From: Vespula vulgaris
Taxonomy: Eukaryota > Arthropoda > Insecta > Hymenoptera > Vespidae
DNA length: 64,000 nucleotides
NCBI RefSeq assembly: GCF_905475345.1
Contig: NC_066596.1
Location: forward strand, 405,001-469,000
Reading direction: 5' to 3'
Every line of letters starts with the position of its first letter. Position 1 is the first letter of the stretch. Shown here one piece after another: positions 27,209 to 39,934 of the stretch. The notes beneath the pieces are model-generated. The model was given only the letters and a program-made list of their open reading frames with translations, searched no databases and was not told the origin of the DNA. Made by a program: the position numbers and the translations under genes.

Positions 27209-28854
27209 AATCGTGATAATCTAGTCGTTTTAATTCGTAGTTCGCTGTTTTCTGTGTGTTTATTCGTTAGGGAACGAAAAGATTGGATTCCGTCTAACTA
27301 TATGGTATTTAAATGCTATTAGCGTCAATTCTTCTTAAAAATTTTTGTAAAATTCATAATTCTTACAAAAATGTTATAATGTAATATAATTTATAACTCC
27401 GATTTGTGATAGTAATGTAATTTTATGGTATAAACATAGGTTTGTTAATGTCATTGCATCGAACTTTTACTTCAGTTTGAAAGCAAATAACAAAAGAAAA
27501 ATATTTTCGAAAGTTATTGTTTTTAGTTTACATCAATTAAAGGCCTCGAGAAATGTATTTTTTACTAAGTTAAATTCATAAATTTGTATATCCTGATCGA
27601 GTTAAATGGAAATTTTAAATTAAGTGAGTGAATATCATATTAATATTACTTAGATGATTTATTTATCTATATTGAAACTAATGAAAGTAAAAAGAATATA
27701 ATCAGACCGCTTCTGATTTTATACACAGAATCCAATGTTGTCATTCTGTTTTTCTTAGACAATGTTATTTTTGTTGAAAGATCTTTTCAGTCTTCCTCAT
27801 CGTTTGTTTCTCTGAATGAGAAAAAAATATGTATATTTAGACAATAATATACGTCACTTTTCTATCTTCGTTGTAGATAAAAATGTATCGAGTAATATTT
27901 ACTGTAATTGCATTATATATTTTCAAACTTTGAAATTCTTTGTTATGGCTTTGCAATAGATCAGAGATACATATAACTATTCTTTAAAAAGCATCTAATT
28001 TTAGATTTGAAGCGGAACTGATTAACATATAAATTTGTTAGTTATTTTATAAAATACAATAATCCTATGTACAGTACTGATAATAGACATATCTTTTATA
28101 GTTACAAAATATTGTTAGCTATATTGATTGCTAAAAAGAGTATTTATTTTGGAAGCAAGTTTGAGAAATAGTGCATTGCATAAAATGTGTAAAAATAATC
28201 CTAATCATTAATCGAGTATATGAATGTTCATTACCCTAATTGTTAAATGTCCGTTTTCCTATTATCTCTAGAGATATTAAATGAAAAATAATATGAACAT
28301 AATAAACTATTTGTTTTTACGATAGTACACTTCATTCTGTGGAAATCATAAAATTGTAGTTTTTTAATTTTCATATTTGATAGTTTTGAAATAAAAGCAA
28401 TGCTGACTCAGATAAATCTGAGATTGACTGATTAAGTTATAATCTAAATGAGTACAAATCAAATTTTGCTAATTATTTTACGACAAGAATGTTTATTTAA
28501 TATGTTGGAAAGAATGAAAATGAATTACTAAATGTGTGTGAAAAAAAAAGAAAAGTAAATGTTGTAAGTGACTGTGTTAAAATTGATGTTTATATAGATG
28601 TTTATATATTCACGTGTAATATGTAATAAACATTGCTTATGAAATCCGTGCTCTAATAAAACGTATTACAACAATCATGCATTTTTCACAATACAATCCT
28701 CATTATACCAATACATTTGGTAAAATTTAAATAGTAATAGATATACGTTCGATATTTGAAAGAATTTGAATGATATAGTTTTTTTTTTAACTTTTTTTCT
28801 TTTTAGATAAAATTTTACCGTCAAAGTTATCATTTTAATGGTTGAAATCTAGTT
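27209..28854. other. Zinc-finger gene 3' UTR and convergent intergenic DNA
   Basis: AT-rich, no coding sequence seen. AATAAA at 28625-28630 and 28655-28660 could end the zinc-finger transcript, which would imply a 1.4-kb 3' UTR coming close to the ESF1 end. Confidence 0.6.
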
Positions 28855-31756
28855 TTAGTATTTAGTATTAGTATTTCTCTTTATAGACTTAACTAACGCT
28901 TGTAATTCTACATCCAATTTTTTATTAATTTTGAATGGTTTCTTTCCATTTTCCGTCTCCTAATGTAAAAAAAAAAAAAAATTGTATAAAAATTTATCAT
29001 GATACAATATGACGTAGTACTTACATTGACTGGAATATCCTCGGCTCTTCTTTTTAATTTCTCTTGAATTAACGCTTCAGTGCCCTTAGTTTTTCTGTAA
29101 TGAGGATCTGCAGGATCAATATTGAAATAATGCGATGTATAGAGTGCAGCAAATCTAGTGTCCTTCACGTTCACTTCAAAATCGTCCTTCTCAATTTCTT
29201 GTAGATTTTGTTTTTTCTTCAATCTCTTACGTTTAGATTTTGATAAATCTGTATTAGCTTCAATTTTTTTCATGTTAAAATGTTTCTTATTTTCAGTCTC
29301 AGTTTCATCCATTAAAAGTAATTCTAATTCATCTGCACGTTTCGTTTCTCCATCTTCTGTAGACGAATTCACGTCGTTATTTTCTTCAGGTATTTTTTGT
29401 TTTTTGTAACGTAATTGGCCATTTCTCTCCTTAGAAGAATCAATGTCAGAATCTCCCGAAGTCAGTATATTATCGTCGCGTAATTCCTTAAATTTCTTTA
29501 ATTCTTCCTTTCTTGCTTTCTGTTTGGCCTTTCGCTTTGCTAAATATTCTTCGAAGGGAGTCAAATCTTCGTCCTTATTTAGTTTTTCTTTGACCAATTT
29601 TTCTGCTTTCTCCTTCGTTCCTATACCCCATGTAAATTCTAATTCAACATCTTTTTTTTTCTTCGCTTCTTCATCTTTGTCTAACTGTTTCAATAAGGAC
29701 TTATATTTCTCAATGGGATCATTAGATGCATTTGGATCATCTTGATTTTCTGTTTCACGTGTATTATTTTGTCCACTTTCCTTGTCTAAAATACGGACAT
29801 ATTATATATTATCATGATGTAAAAATATTTATAATTACTATCAATGACAAATACCTGTATCATCATCACTAGTTGCATTTGCTAAATAGGCTTGTAAATC
29901 ATTTTCATTTATTTCGTTAATTTTTCCAGAATTAAGCTTATTCGCTATTTCTTCTCTTTCTAGATTTGTTTCATCCCAAGTTAATTCTACCTTCACTTGT
30001 TGCAATGCAGTAGTTGTAAATTGACGTGGTTGATATTTTGAAAGTTCCGGTAATTCAGTACATACTTCTCGAGGTTCCTAAAATACAATATTTTTTTATA
30101 ATACACGAAGTAAAGTTTATAATAAATAAAGATAAAGAATTTTCATACCTGATCGAATGTCATGTCATTTGGTATAAATCTTAAATCTAATTTTGTTGCT
30201 GTGGATTCGTATTCAATACCATCACACTCGGTGTAAATTTTGTTTGCTGTTTCTACGGAATCACATTCCAACACTGCATAATAATACTTTAATCGGTTTA
30301 ATTGATATCTTCTTAATTTTTCCATATGATAATCTGAGCCCTCTTCATTCTATAATAGTTAAGAAGAAATAAATACGTTTATTTTTATAGAATGTTTATA
30401 CGTGCTATAAATTATCGAACTTACATCACTTTTACTATGAATTTCTTCTGTTTTATTATTAACCAATTCTACCGGTCCTTTTATTTCTTCTTCTTTCATA
30501 CGTTGTAAACCAAATTCTGATGGATAAATCTGTAATATTGGCAGAGTTTGTAACAAGTGTTAACACTCGATTAGTCAAAAAATTGGTTTCAACCGTTTTT
30601 ACAACCATTTCTATCCGAAATTTCGCCATGTTTTTTCGAGGAATTATAATTTTTTTTTATTATATAAATGATGCATTTAAAAAATTCGTTTTCCTCTTTT
30701 GTTAATTTTAAGATACATATATGATATATTTTAATATCCAGAATATTGTATTATATGTTAGTTAATATACTGTTGATAATTGTTAATGTAAATCTGGGAT
30801 AGTAGTTCTACCGTTAATACTTCAATAAAATGTATGTTTTTAGTTAAGAATAATTAATATTACCTTAATAGAATAAATAAGGCCACCACTGGGTAAAAAT
30901 GAATTAAATAGAACCATTAAATCCACAGCGCGTATTCTATCCCAATCCATATTGCAGATAGCTAATCGATGAGTGCTTTCTTCTGTCGTTTCCGCATCTT
31001 TATCTAATTCACCCCAACGATGTTCTATGTCTTCACTTTCATCTAAATGTTAAATGAATATGTTTTTAGTTATTTATGTAACAATTTTGTTACAATTAAG
31101 CTGTAATAGCAAGATAATATGTATAATACATTACCACTGTACTCGGAACTTTCTTCATCGGAAGAACTATCAGTTAATAAAACTCCTTCACCTCTAGCAT
31201 AATTAACAGAAAGATCTTGTAATCTTTCTTTCACTTGATCTGTTAGTTTTAAATTTTCATCTTTACTTTTTATATGTAATTGTTTTTCATTTTCTCTCAA
31301 ATCTGAATCTAAATCAGTTGTATCTGATGAGTTATCAGTATTTATATCTACACTCGTACTTTCCTTTGATTTTATAGATATTAAGTTATCTTGATCAGAA
31401 ATATATTCGTTTGAATCGTCTTTCTGGTGGACCACACCCTCATTTTCTGCTTCTCCATTACTACGCTTCAGTATTCCTTTCTTTCTAGCCTTTTTTGTTT
31501 TGGAACTAGCTTCAGGTGCAGCAGCTTCGTCTTCACTACTAGTTAGTTCATAATATTTCCTAAGATTTTCCGTTGAAGTTTGGTTAATACGTTTTCCACG
31601 TTTATCAATTGTATACTTTATTGAAAATTTTTTATCTTTAAACATACTTTGAAATCTCTTATCTATTTTAATTTTACGTCCAATTTTTGGAATCCGTTTA
31701 AATTTAGGATCTCTGGTAATATGCGCAAAGCGTTTATCAGTAATTATGGTATCCAT
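28855..31756 (-). CDS. ESF1: ESF1 homologue, pre-rRNA processing protein
   Basis: ESF1 is a nucleolar protein needed for early 18S rRNA processing. Minus-strand exons: 31756-31135, 31042-30864, 30529-30425, 30349-30149, 30077-29855, 29785-29025, 28959-28855; in phase, 731 aa, complete. The N-terminus matches the family (DKRFAHITRDPKFKRIP, KIDKRFQSMFKDKKF, YTIDKRGKRINQTSTE). A long Ser/Asp/Glu-rich acidic segment follows, then the conserved core: RLAICNMDWDRIRAVDLMVLF, IYPSEFGLQRMKEEE, RYQLNRLKYYYAVLECDS and DLRFIPNDMTFDQ. The Lys/Glu-rich C-terminal half has DDFEVNVKDTRFAALYTSH and a short conserved tail. An acceptor 12 nt upstream of the ATG indicates a separate 5' UTR exon. Confidence 0.95.
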
Positions 31757-32308
31757 AATGATGGCTTCACTGTAAATGTATGAAATAAAATAAGAATAAA
31801 CTATTTAACTACGTTAATATATTATAAATTTAATACTACAAATTATCACTAGTCTATTTCAGAACATGAATAAAAATCAGCTAAGCTTTTATAATTTAAT
31901 GAGCGAAATATCAAGTAATATACAATTTTATATTTGTAAAAATTATTATAATTAGAAAATGATTTTATAATATAAAATATCGTATTAGTTACCAAATGTC
32001 TTATGATGTGTTTCTTTTCAGGTTATGTTTAAAAGAAAAGCTTTACCTTTAGCAATGTTGTTTCGTTAAATCGATTTTAATTACAAAAATAATTATAACA
32101 AAAATAAATGCATTTAAACGTAGCAAAAATTTATTATTAAAAAATTTTAAAAATACGCACGTGTATTTTCCCACGTGGACTGATACACTTATTGCACGTT
32201 TTGTTAAAAATGATGTTTATATATTTCCGTTGATAAAGACGATCGTTATAATATCGATTGAAAATATACAAACTAGCCAAGCCGTTTTGAAAATTGATTT
32301 CACGTTTG

Positions 32309-32319
32309 CCGCTAGATGG
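32309..32319 (+). promoter_or_regulatory. CTCF-like motif
   Basis: CCGCTAGATGG resembles the CTCF core (CC-N-CTAGATGGC). It lies between the ESF1 promoter side and the KLF locus, at the change from gene-dense to gene-poor DNA. The last core base differs (GGA rather than GGC). Inference only. Confidence 0.3.
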
Positions 32320-32793
32320 AAATACTGGGTGAGTTTAGCCGTTGAAACAAAATTAAACAATTTGTAATTTCTGCGAAAATGATGAATATGTGAAATAATT
32401 TAAAAATATGTGCGCATTATTAATAATGCATAATCTGTTAACGAATAAAATCATTTTGATCGTACTTTCTATTAGTTTTACTTTTAAATGTATATCATTG
32501 AAGCAAACTATATCTAAAATAAACTTATTAGTTTCCTATCTTGGAATAAAAAGTCGCCATTTTTATTATTTTTCCAGAAATAGTGCAGTCTAAAATGAAA
32601 GAAAAATATGAATATATTCGATCGAATAGGAATTGTATATTACGTATACATATAAATACATATTATATATATAATATATATATCATCGTATATTTAAATT
32701 ACACGACACACAAATTACAGCATCTTATAAACATTATGGACAAACCGTAGGAAATCAAATAGGAAATGTGCACGAATGTTCGATTCCACTCTT

Positions 32794-32810
32794 CTCTCTC
32801 TCTCTCTCTC
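32794..32810. repeat. (TC)n microsatellite
   Basis: Short CT run followed by a CT-rich stretch to about 32832. Confidence 0.85.
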
Positions 32811-34752
32811 CCACTCTCCCTCTTTCTCTCTCGTTTATTTTCTTTTTTCTTTTCACATAACATGAGGTATATCTCGTATATTAAAATTAAAATAGATCGG
32901 TACGACGAACGAGTCCGACTGTGAAATTCGTCTGCCTGATGAGAGGAGTACATAATAAAAGATGGTCTAGAGGTTGATACCATATTGGATGAGGTAAAAT
33001 AGGCTTAAGTTAGACATATTTTGTTCGATAACGATTCTTTATAATAACGAGCGGTTAACGAGAAATGCGATAGAGAAAGATAGATATTATAAATACATAG
33101 ATTGCGACGATTTTAATTTTTTTTCTTTATTTTTCTCACGTTCCATCGCAAATACGCATAGTGTGATATAAAGCGCGTATATGTTCGATTATTTTTGATT
33201 ACCTTTTAATTAGTTCATATGAGACATGTAGTGTGAAGTAATACGCGCTATATATACACTTATGATACAACTTATGCGACAACAACGATCGACGCATTTT
33301 CGAATAAACGAATAAAAGACCAATAAGATTGATCGTAAAATCTAATAGATCAGACTTAGTGCGATTTATTTCATTATTTTTTCTAATTATTTTCTGGGAC
33401 GTAATTTCGAACATTTTTATAATAACCAACAGATATCCGTGGATTAATTAATTTTTAACATTTACCAGAGAGCGATATAGTATCGTATTAAGAAAAGCTA
33501 ATAGTTCAACGGATATTAGAATGTAGAATTAATTTTATTAAACAGTTTGTTGATTATTACGCTTGAAATAAATTGTGTTAGAAAAAGGATTGTTTAGGAT
33601 CGATTACGAAAAATGTTGAAAATCGATATAAATTTTACCTCGTCGTTTCTAACGTGAAAGCGTTAAAATTTGTGTTCTTTTTGCGAACGATTCTTCGAGG
33701 TCCTTTCGTGTTATCACAAATGTACGTTCTCGCTGCTCGCTATTAGACGAAGTTTGCGATATCGCGTTCTAAAATAGAAGAAATTCTATAGAGATAGATT
33801 AATAAAGAAGAGGAAAAGGGCTTGACGGAGGGTTCAAAGTACACGGAATAGTATCCTCGTTGTAATACGAGGCGACGCTATACAAATAATATTACACTAA
33901 CTACAGTGGGTATTAGGTATTTGCAATGTTTTTTTTTTGTTGTCTTCTTGCTCCTTTTTATACACGTATACATACACAAGTGCGTAGATTTAATTTTAAT
34001 AGAGATACGAATTACGAAACGATATATACCGATACGTTTCGGAACGTGTGTGCGTGTCCGTGTGTGTTGTGTTGTGTTCGTGTGTATAGGGTAGTCTCTC
34101 CATTTATTACTCGTACTTGATACGTCCTTAAAAGACGTCTTAAATCTCTAATAATCGTTAAAACCTCCTAAACGAATTTGTACATGAGGCATCACGGGAT
34201 ATCAGCCGTTTCGTATCGACATGCATGACTTTTTTTATCTTTTGGTCGTTCCAACGTGCCTAGGCCAATTTCCGATTTTAATAGTTATAAGGATATACAC
34301 GATGTTTGTTTCATGTTTACAACATTTTTCTAATTGCTTAATTATTCTTGAATTTGCTTGACCATTTCTTTTTTTACTCCTACTAATATTCGCGAAGATA
34401 ATACAGTGAAAATAAAATGCTATATAAAATTTTTTTCTTTATTTTTATAACGTTTCGCAAACATAGCACTCGTAATACATTAGAACGTGAAACGCTTGGA
34501 AAATATCTGGACTACAATCCGCATTGATTATTTCACACGTAATAACGTTGAAATCATTGTTTACGTCGGCAAATAATCGCGGCGAAAGGAAGCTTTGGCT
34601 TCTCTTCTCGAAACCCTTTGCACCTTAGGTCACGTTGTCCTAACCTAGTTTACGATCGTAAAACACTTCGATTCGGAAAGTAAGATATCCGAGACGAGAT
34701 ATCTACGGCTAAAGCTTGAACGGAGAGGAACGTACTGCAATATCTGCATCGT

Positions 34753-34786
34753 CCCTCTCTCTCTCTCTCTCTTGCTCTCTCTCTCT

Positions 34787-34828
<42 letters not shown>

Positions 34829-34830
34829 CT
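34753..34830. repeat. (CT)n microsatellite
   Basis: Imperfect CT tract with TTTCT and TTGCT interruptions. Minus-strand open frames through it (ERERER) are artefacts. Confidence 0.95.
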
Positions 34831-35282
34831 GTGAGAGAGAACACATAACGCTGTGACGAAATATTTCCTCGCAACCACCCACACCATCGGCGTACAATCA
34901 CGAAGGCATACGTTTCGTCATAACCTCCTTAACCGGTGAACAAATATCGAGGTAAACCACACGTTGTTGGACTCTCTCGATAGCTTCGTCCCGAGAATCG
35001 AAGAAAATGTTCGCCAAGCTCCGTTAGCCACCATCTTTCTTTTTTTCTTCTTCTTTGGCGGCAAGTAAATTCAAATTCTTCGAATCATTCGGAACTTTCC
35101 TTTTTCTTTTTTTTTTCTTTTCTTTTTGTGGTCCAGCCACAGCGAGCAAAAGCCGAGCAAAATATTACGTTCCCGATCTCACGCAATTGTCGATGGAAAA
35201 TATCGATATCTGTTAAAAGATATCATATTTTGGTGAAGCGTTCTTTTACATACCATGCTATGTATAACAATGTAATAAATAC

Positions 35283-35284
<2 letters not shown>

Positions 35285-35328
<44 letters not shown>

Positions 35329-35383
35329 GGAGAGAGACAGAGAGACAGAGAAAGAGAGAGAGAGAGAGACAGAGAAAGAGAGG
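35285..35383. repeat. (GA)n microsatellite
   Basis: Long imperfect GA tract with GGGA and ACAG interruptions. Confidence 0.95.
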
Positions 35384-35529
35384 ATAAGAGCATACATACG
35401 TAGAGTTGTGTCTGTGTGTCTGTGTCTCTGTGTGTACGTGTGTGTATATGTATATACACGCGATGAGAATCTTTTAGATTAGCTAAGTGTCGAGAATGAA
35501 TATTTTGTCCGGCCTCTCTTGCGAACGTT

Positions 35530-35579
35530 GTAGTAGTAGTAATAGTAGTAGTAGTAGTAGTAATACATACATACATACA
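35530..35579. repeat. (TAG)n followed by (CATA)n
   Basis: About ten TAG-type triplets, then four CATA units. Confidence 0.9.
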
Positions 35580-36438
35580 AAACAAAGCGATCATGCATTC
35601 TCGAAATCTTAACGCGAAAGTTTTATAATACCAAGCCTTTGAAAATTGAATTTCTCTCGAAGCAAGGCGACCGATCTTGTTTTTTCTCTCCTATTTTCCT
35701 TTTAATTTCTGTCGATGTCGAATTACCTTTAATTTATCTACGTAAGCGGTGCAATCGAAACGACGAAAAAAAAATCCATCGAGAGTAAAGATCGTGATCG
35801 TCTTAACCATGCGATCGTTCGGAATAAATCGTTTCGTTGAGATACTAAGCGAGTAGGTATGTAAGTACTCGAACGTACTCTCTCTTTCGTGTCTCCTAGA
35901 ACAACGTTTTTCGATCATCTTTCTGAATGATTCGCAAGAGACTAGACTTACAGATGCAACAACGATAACGATCAGACGCTCTTTAAAATTGAGTAAACGT
36001 TTTCTTTTCGGAGCATATCTTCGTTCATTATCAATATGAGAAAAAAAGTTACCTGATTTCAAAAAGCAGGTATACATACATTTATTTTGCGTGTCAGCAT
36101 TTATAAATTATTCGTTCTTGTTTTTTTTTTCCCGGTATAGATAATTTATTTTTCTAGTAACGAATTTGTTCGAATATCGATACGACAAGTATCGTTCGAT
36201 ATATCGAAAAGAGAGATCGAAAAGTATCCATTCTAAGGATGAGAAAAAAGATTGAAACGATTCGACGATGACTGTTTTTCCTTTTCACTCGTTGCTTCTA
36301 CGATCTATAAAGTAGCGTCGTCGAATTTTTCTTCTCTTTCGACGAGTGAGGAAGCACCGTCGATATATTTTCTTCTTTTTCTTCTTCAATTCTCTTCGTT
36401 TCGTCGAGGAGTTCGTCTACGTAACCATGGCAGGTAGT

Positions 36439-37619
36439 TCACTTGGTATGCTGCTTCGGTAGATGTCGCTTCATGTGCAACGCGAGATGGTCGCTCCTCG
36501 CGAACGATCGCTCGCAGACAGCGCATTTGAACGGTTTCGCGCCAGTATGCTTCCGATAATGCCGCGTTAATTCGTCGCTTCTCGCGAATCGCCATTCGCA
36601 TTCCGGCCACTGACACTGGTACGGTTTTTCCCCTGCAAACATAATTAACGAAACATGTCAGATTCATTTTTTCTTTTTCTTTGCTTTTTTTAAACGAGAA
36701 CAAATTTTTATGTGTTAAATGTACATATAAAAAAATGTAAACATATATAAACATAGCATTATCTATAGTACATATCAGATTTACCGAAAAGTTTTCTGGG
36801 TTTAACGCGTCGAATAATTTTTAAATATAAAAGAAATTTTTATGTAAATAAAACATAAAATTTTTCGATGAACCTAATAGAATATATGCATGTTAAATGT
36901 ATCTATGTGTTTATACAGGGTGAATTATATCACGTGATCGAAAATTTATCAAATTTGTTTACAGATAAAAGAATGTTTATCTTTGAAAAAGATATTATTC
37001 TCTAATAAATCAAAAAGAAAAAGTGTGAATATTTCCTTATCGCTGATATTGTCACCATTTTGATTAGTTGGCTCAAAGAAAGGGATACCTATTAGAGGGA
37101 ACAAAGCGTTTGCTCTTTGCCAGAAGATTCGTCCTCTCTTTCTCTCTCTCTCTCTCTGGCGCACACACGGCCGAGATGCCGCGGTGACCTTTAACTGTAC
37201 TCGCATGCTGCAACACGCTCACCTGTATAAGCCTGCGAGCCTACTCTCGTAGAGTGCCGATCCGAGGCAGTTGCAGGATGCAACAGGACGAGAGATAGAG
37301 CTACCGCGAACGCGCATGCCTGCATTCCGTTGCAACTCTAACTTTGGCTGATTAACAAAGCCTACCCCTTTTCTATCTTTCTCTTTATCGACACGAAGAA
37401 ACCGTGACATATATGTATAACTCTCTTGGAATAGTTTCTCCTTTGTCTCTTACTCTTATATTAAGTGCTTTTATCTTCTTATGCATGCAAAATTTTGTTT
37501 TATTAAACAAACTTTTTTTTTTATTTCAACAATAATTGTTATCAAATAAAGTTACATTTAAAAATAATTAATAAACAATAAAGATTTATTTTTAAAATAA
37601 TCTAAAACAAATGGATAGT

Positions 37620-37671
<52 letters not shown>

Positions 37672-39172
37672 GTGTATATATGTATGTATATATAACTATA
37701 CTTTTCAAAGATTATTTAAAAAATATATTATATATATGTATATATGTATATACATATAACCACACACACACACACATACACACTCATACATATATATAGA
37801 TACATATTTTTTTAAATAATATATATATTTTTGTATCGTAAATATGTTCTAATCCACGCATGTATACTACATATATACACGTATTGGCGAGTGGTAAGTT
37901 CAACGATGCGGATACGGTTTGCTTACCCGTCCGCATTCCAGTTAACATTTGCCAATTAACTTCGCCAAGGCAGCCGGTCGGGGGCACGACGATTAGGGCG
38001 ACGTGTATTATACGTACTATATATAGTACAATACAAACATATATATATATATATATATATATTGCGTGTATACACATACACAGATGCTAGTTAGTTATAC
38101 GGTATCGAATTTCGTAAGATTTTCTTCGTCAAGATGTAATCGCGTCTCCGTGGTACAGCCTAATGTTCCCGTTAGATACACTTTGAAATAACAATTTCTC
38201 ACGCAAAGCTTCGTGAGCAACTAATGATACCGATTTACGAATATCATCGATGTTAAACCACGAAGGTATAGTCAATTCCACGTTTGTATTCCCATACAAG
38301 TTTTCGAATCCTAATTGACGAATAATCAACGATCTTTTAAATCAAATTCGCTTCTTTTTAATTAATGTCAAAATTAGATTATGTAATTATGACATTGAAA
38401 ACAAATGAAACGAAAAATAATACTATCAATATTGTGATTACAGAAAACAATTATGAGGTTACGTCTTGAGCATTTTAAAACTATTTTCAATTTAAAAATT
38501 ACAAATTCAGACTCTTGTTGCTCTTAAAAATAAATTCAGCTATTTTTCGCTAACTATCAATGATAATTAATTTGACAAAAAGGTTTTTCTGAAATATTTT
38601 TTCAGGAATATTATTTATTACGTCTATCGAAAACATCTATTCGATCATTGAATAAGTTTTTAACTTTCAAGAACGAATCATTTTATCGATTAGGAATTTA
38701 AGAGTTTCTATCAAGATGGGAAGAACTCGTTAATATAAATAGAGAAATATATTAAATATTAATAAATTATTAATTAAACATTAACAAACGGTATGCAAAT
38801 GATTTTTTTTGTTACTTAAAAAGCAGAAAAAACTTTTTCAATAATCATACCATATTACTTTGATCACAAATTCATTTTACTATCAACTAAATAAATAATA
38901 ATCCTTTTACTAGTTGAAATAAAAATATTATTTTCTTCTTAACATGATCGAAGAACAATCGGGAAACGTCGAAAGTTCGATAAACGTGCGCATACGGAGA
39001 GAAAGAATGAAGGAGGAGGTTATGGTTGAAGGGGGAGGGGAAGGAAGAAGAGGACAGGAATCTCTCTCTCTCTTTCTCTTTCTCTTTCTCTGTTTCTCTC
39101 GATAGCTAAGAAATACACCCACTCATCCCAACTCGTTTCGTCGGCTCGTGCAACGGTCTCTCTCCTTCTCTC

Positions 39173-39203
<31 letters not shown>

Positions 39204-39868
39204 ATAGAAAGGATCCCAACCGGTCCATGGTTGGCACACGCATAGACTCTCATACGATCGGCGTGTTACCACCACGAACCACGTCCATTCACGGGTAGTA
39301 CACGTTCGTGAGAATCCGTCAGAATATTTTCTTCCACTCGGCGGACTGTGAGAAGAGATTGGAAAGAGAAAGAAATAGAAATAGCGAGTAAATATGTTCA
39401 ATACATTACTCTATTATTATTATTATTATTATTATTATTAGTATTAGTATTATTATTAAAAATACTATAAAAAATAATTGATAATTGATTAATCTTATTA
39501 AATATATTTTTCTTTTTTATTTAATTCTTTTTCAAAACTAATTGAAATAATAAAATATATATATATATTTTATATTTCTTACTAAATCAATAAATAATAG
39601 GAAAAAAAGACGAGAAATAGGAAAAGAAAGAAAGAAAAAAAGAAAAGAAGAAGAAACAAGCGGTCAAGTAGATCAAGATTTTGGTTCGGAGACAGCATCC
39701 GACAGAAAATTATTCATTTATTCTTTCTTTTTCTTTTTTCTTCTCTGAGGATGACCACGTGACAGGATCGACGAGTAGCTCGCACACGAGACTGCGGCAT
39801 TTTCTTTGATACTTTACCGTGGCAAAAAACTACGAGGCTCGTGTCGTGAATGAATCCCATAGCAATGC

Positions 39869-39934
<66 letters not shown>

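Larger units (their letters stand above)
31757..36438. other. ESF1 5' region and KLF 3' UTR / intergenic DNA
   Basis: No recognisable coding sequence. The left end holds the ESF1 5' UTR intron and promoter (to about 32.3 kb). The right part, up to the KLF stop at 36439, is CpG-containing and may be a long KLF 3' UTR. It contains several CT/GA tracts and a CTCF-like site. Confidence 0.5.

Noticed and set aside
29158..29745. Plus-strand Ser/Phe-rich frames
   Set aside because: Antisense shadows of the Lys/Glu-rich ESF1 exon.
34645..34901. Frames encoding Arg-Glu repeats
   Set aside because: Pure translation artefacts of the CT/GA microsatellite; the same applies at 35128-35594, 42731-42934, 43026-43398, 45611-45901, 51957-52259, 58903-59637 and 63382-63807.
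38296..38320. TTCGAATCC resembling a tRNA B box
   Set aside because: No A box, no cloverleaf and no acceptor stem around it.
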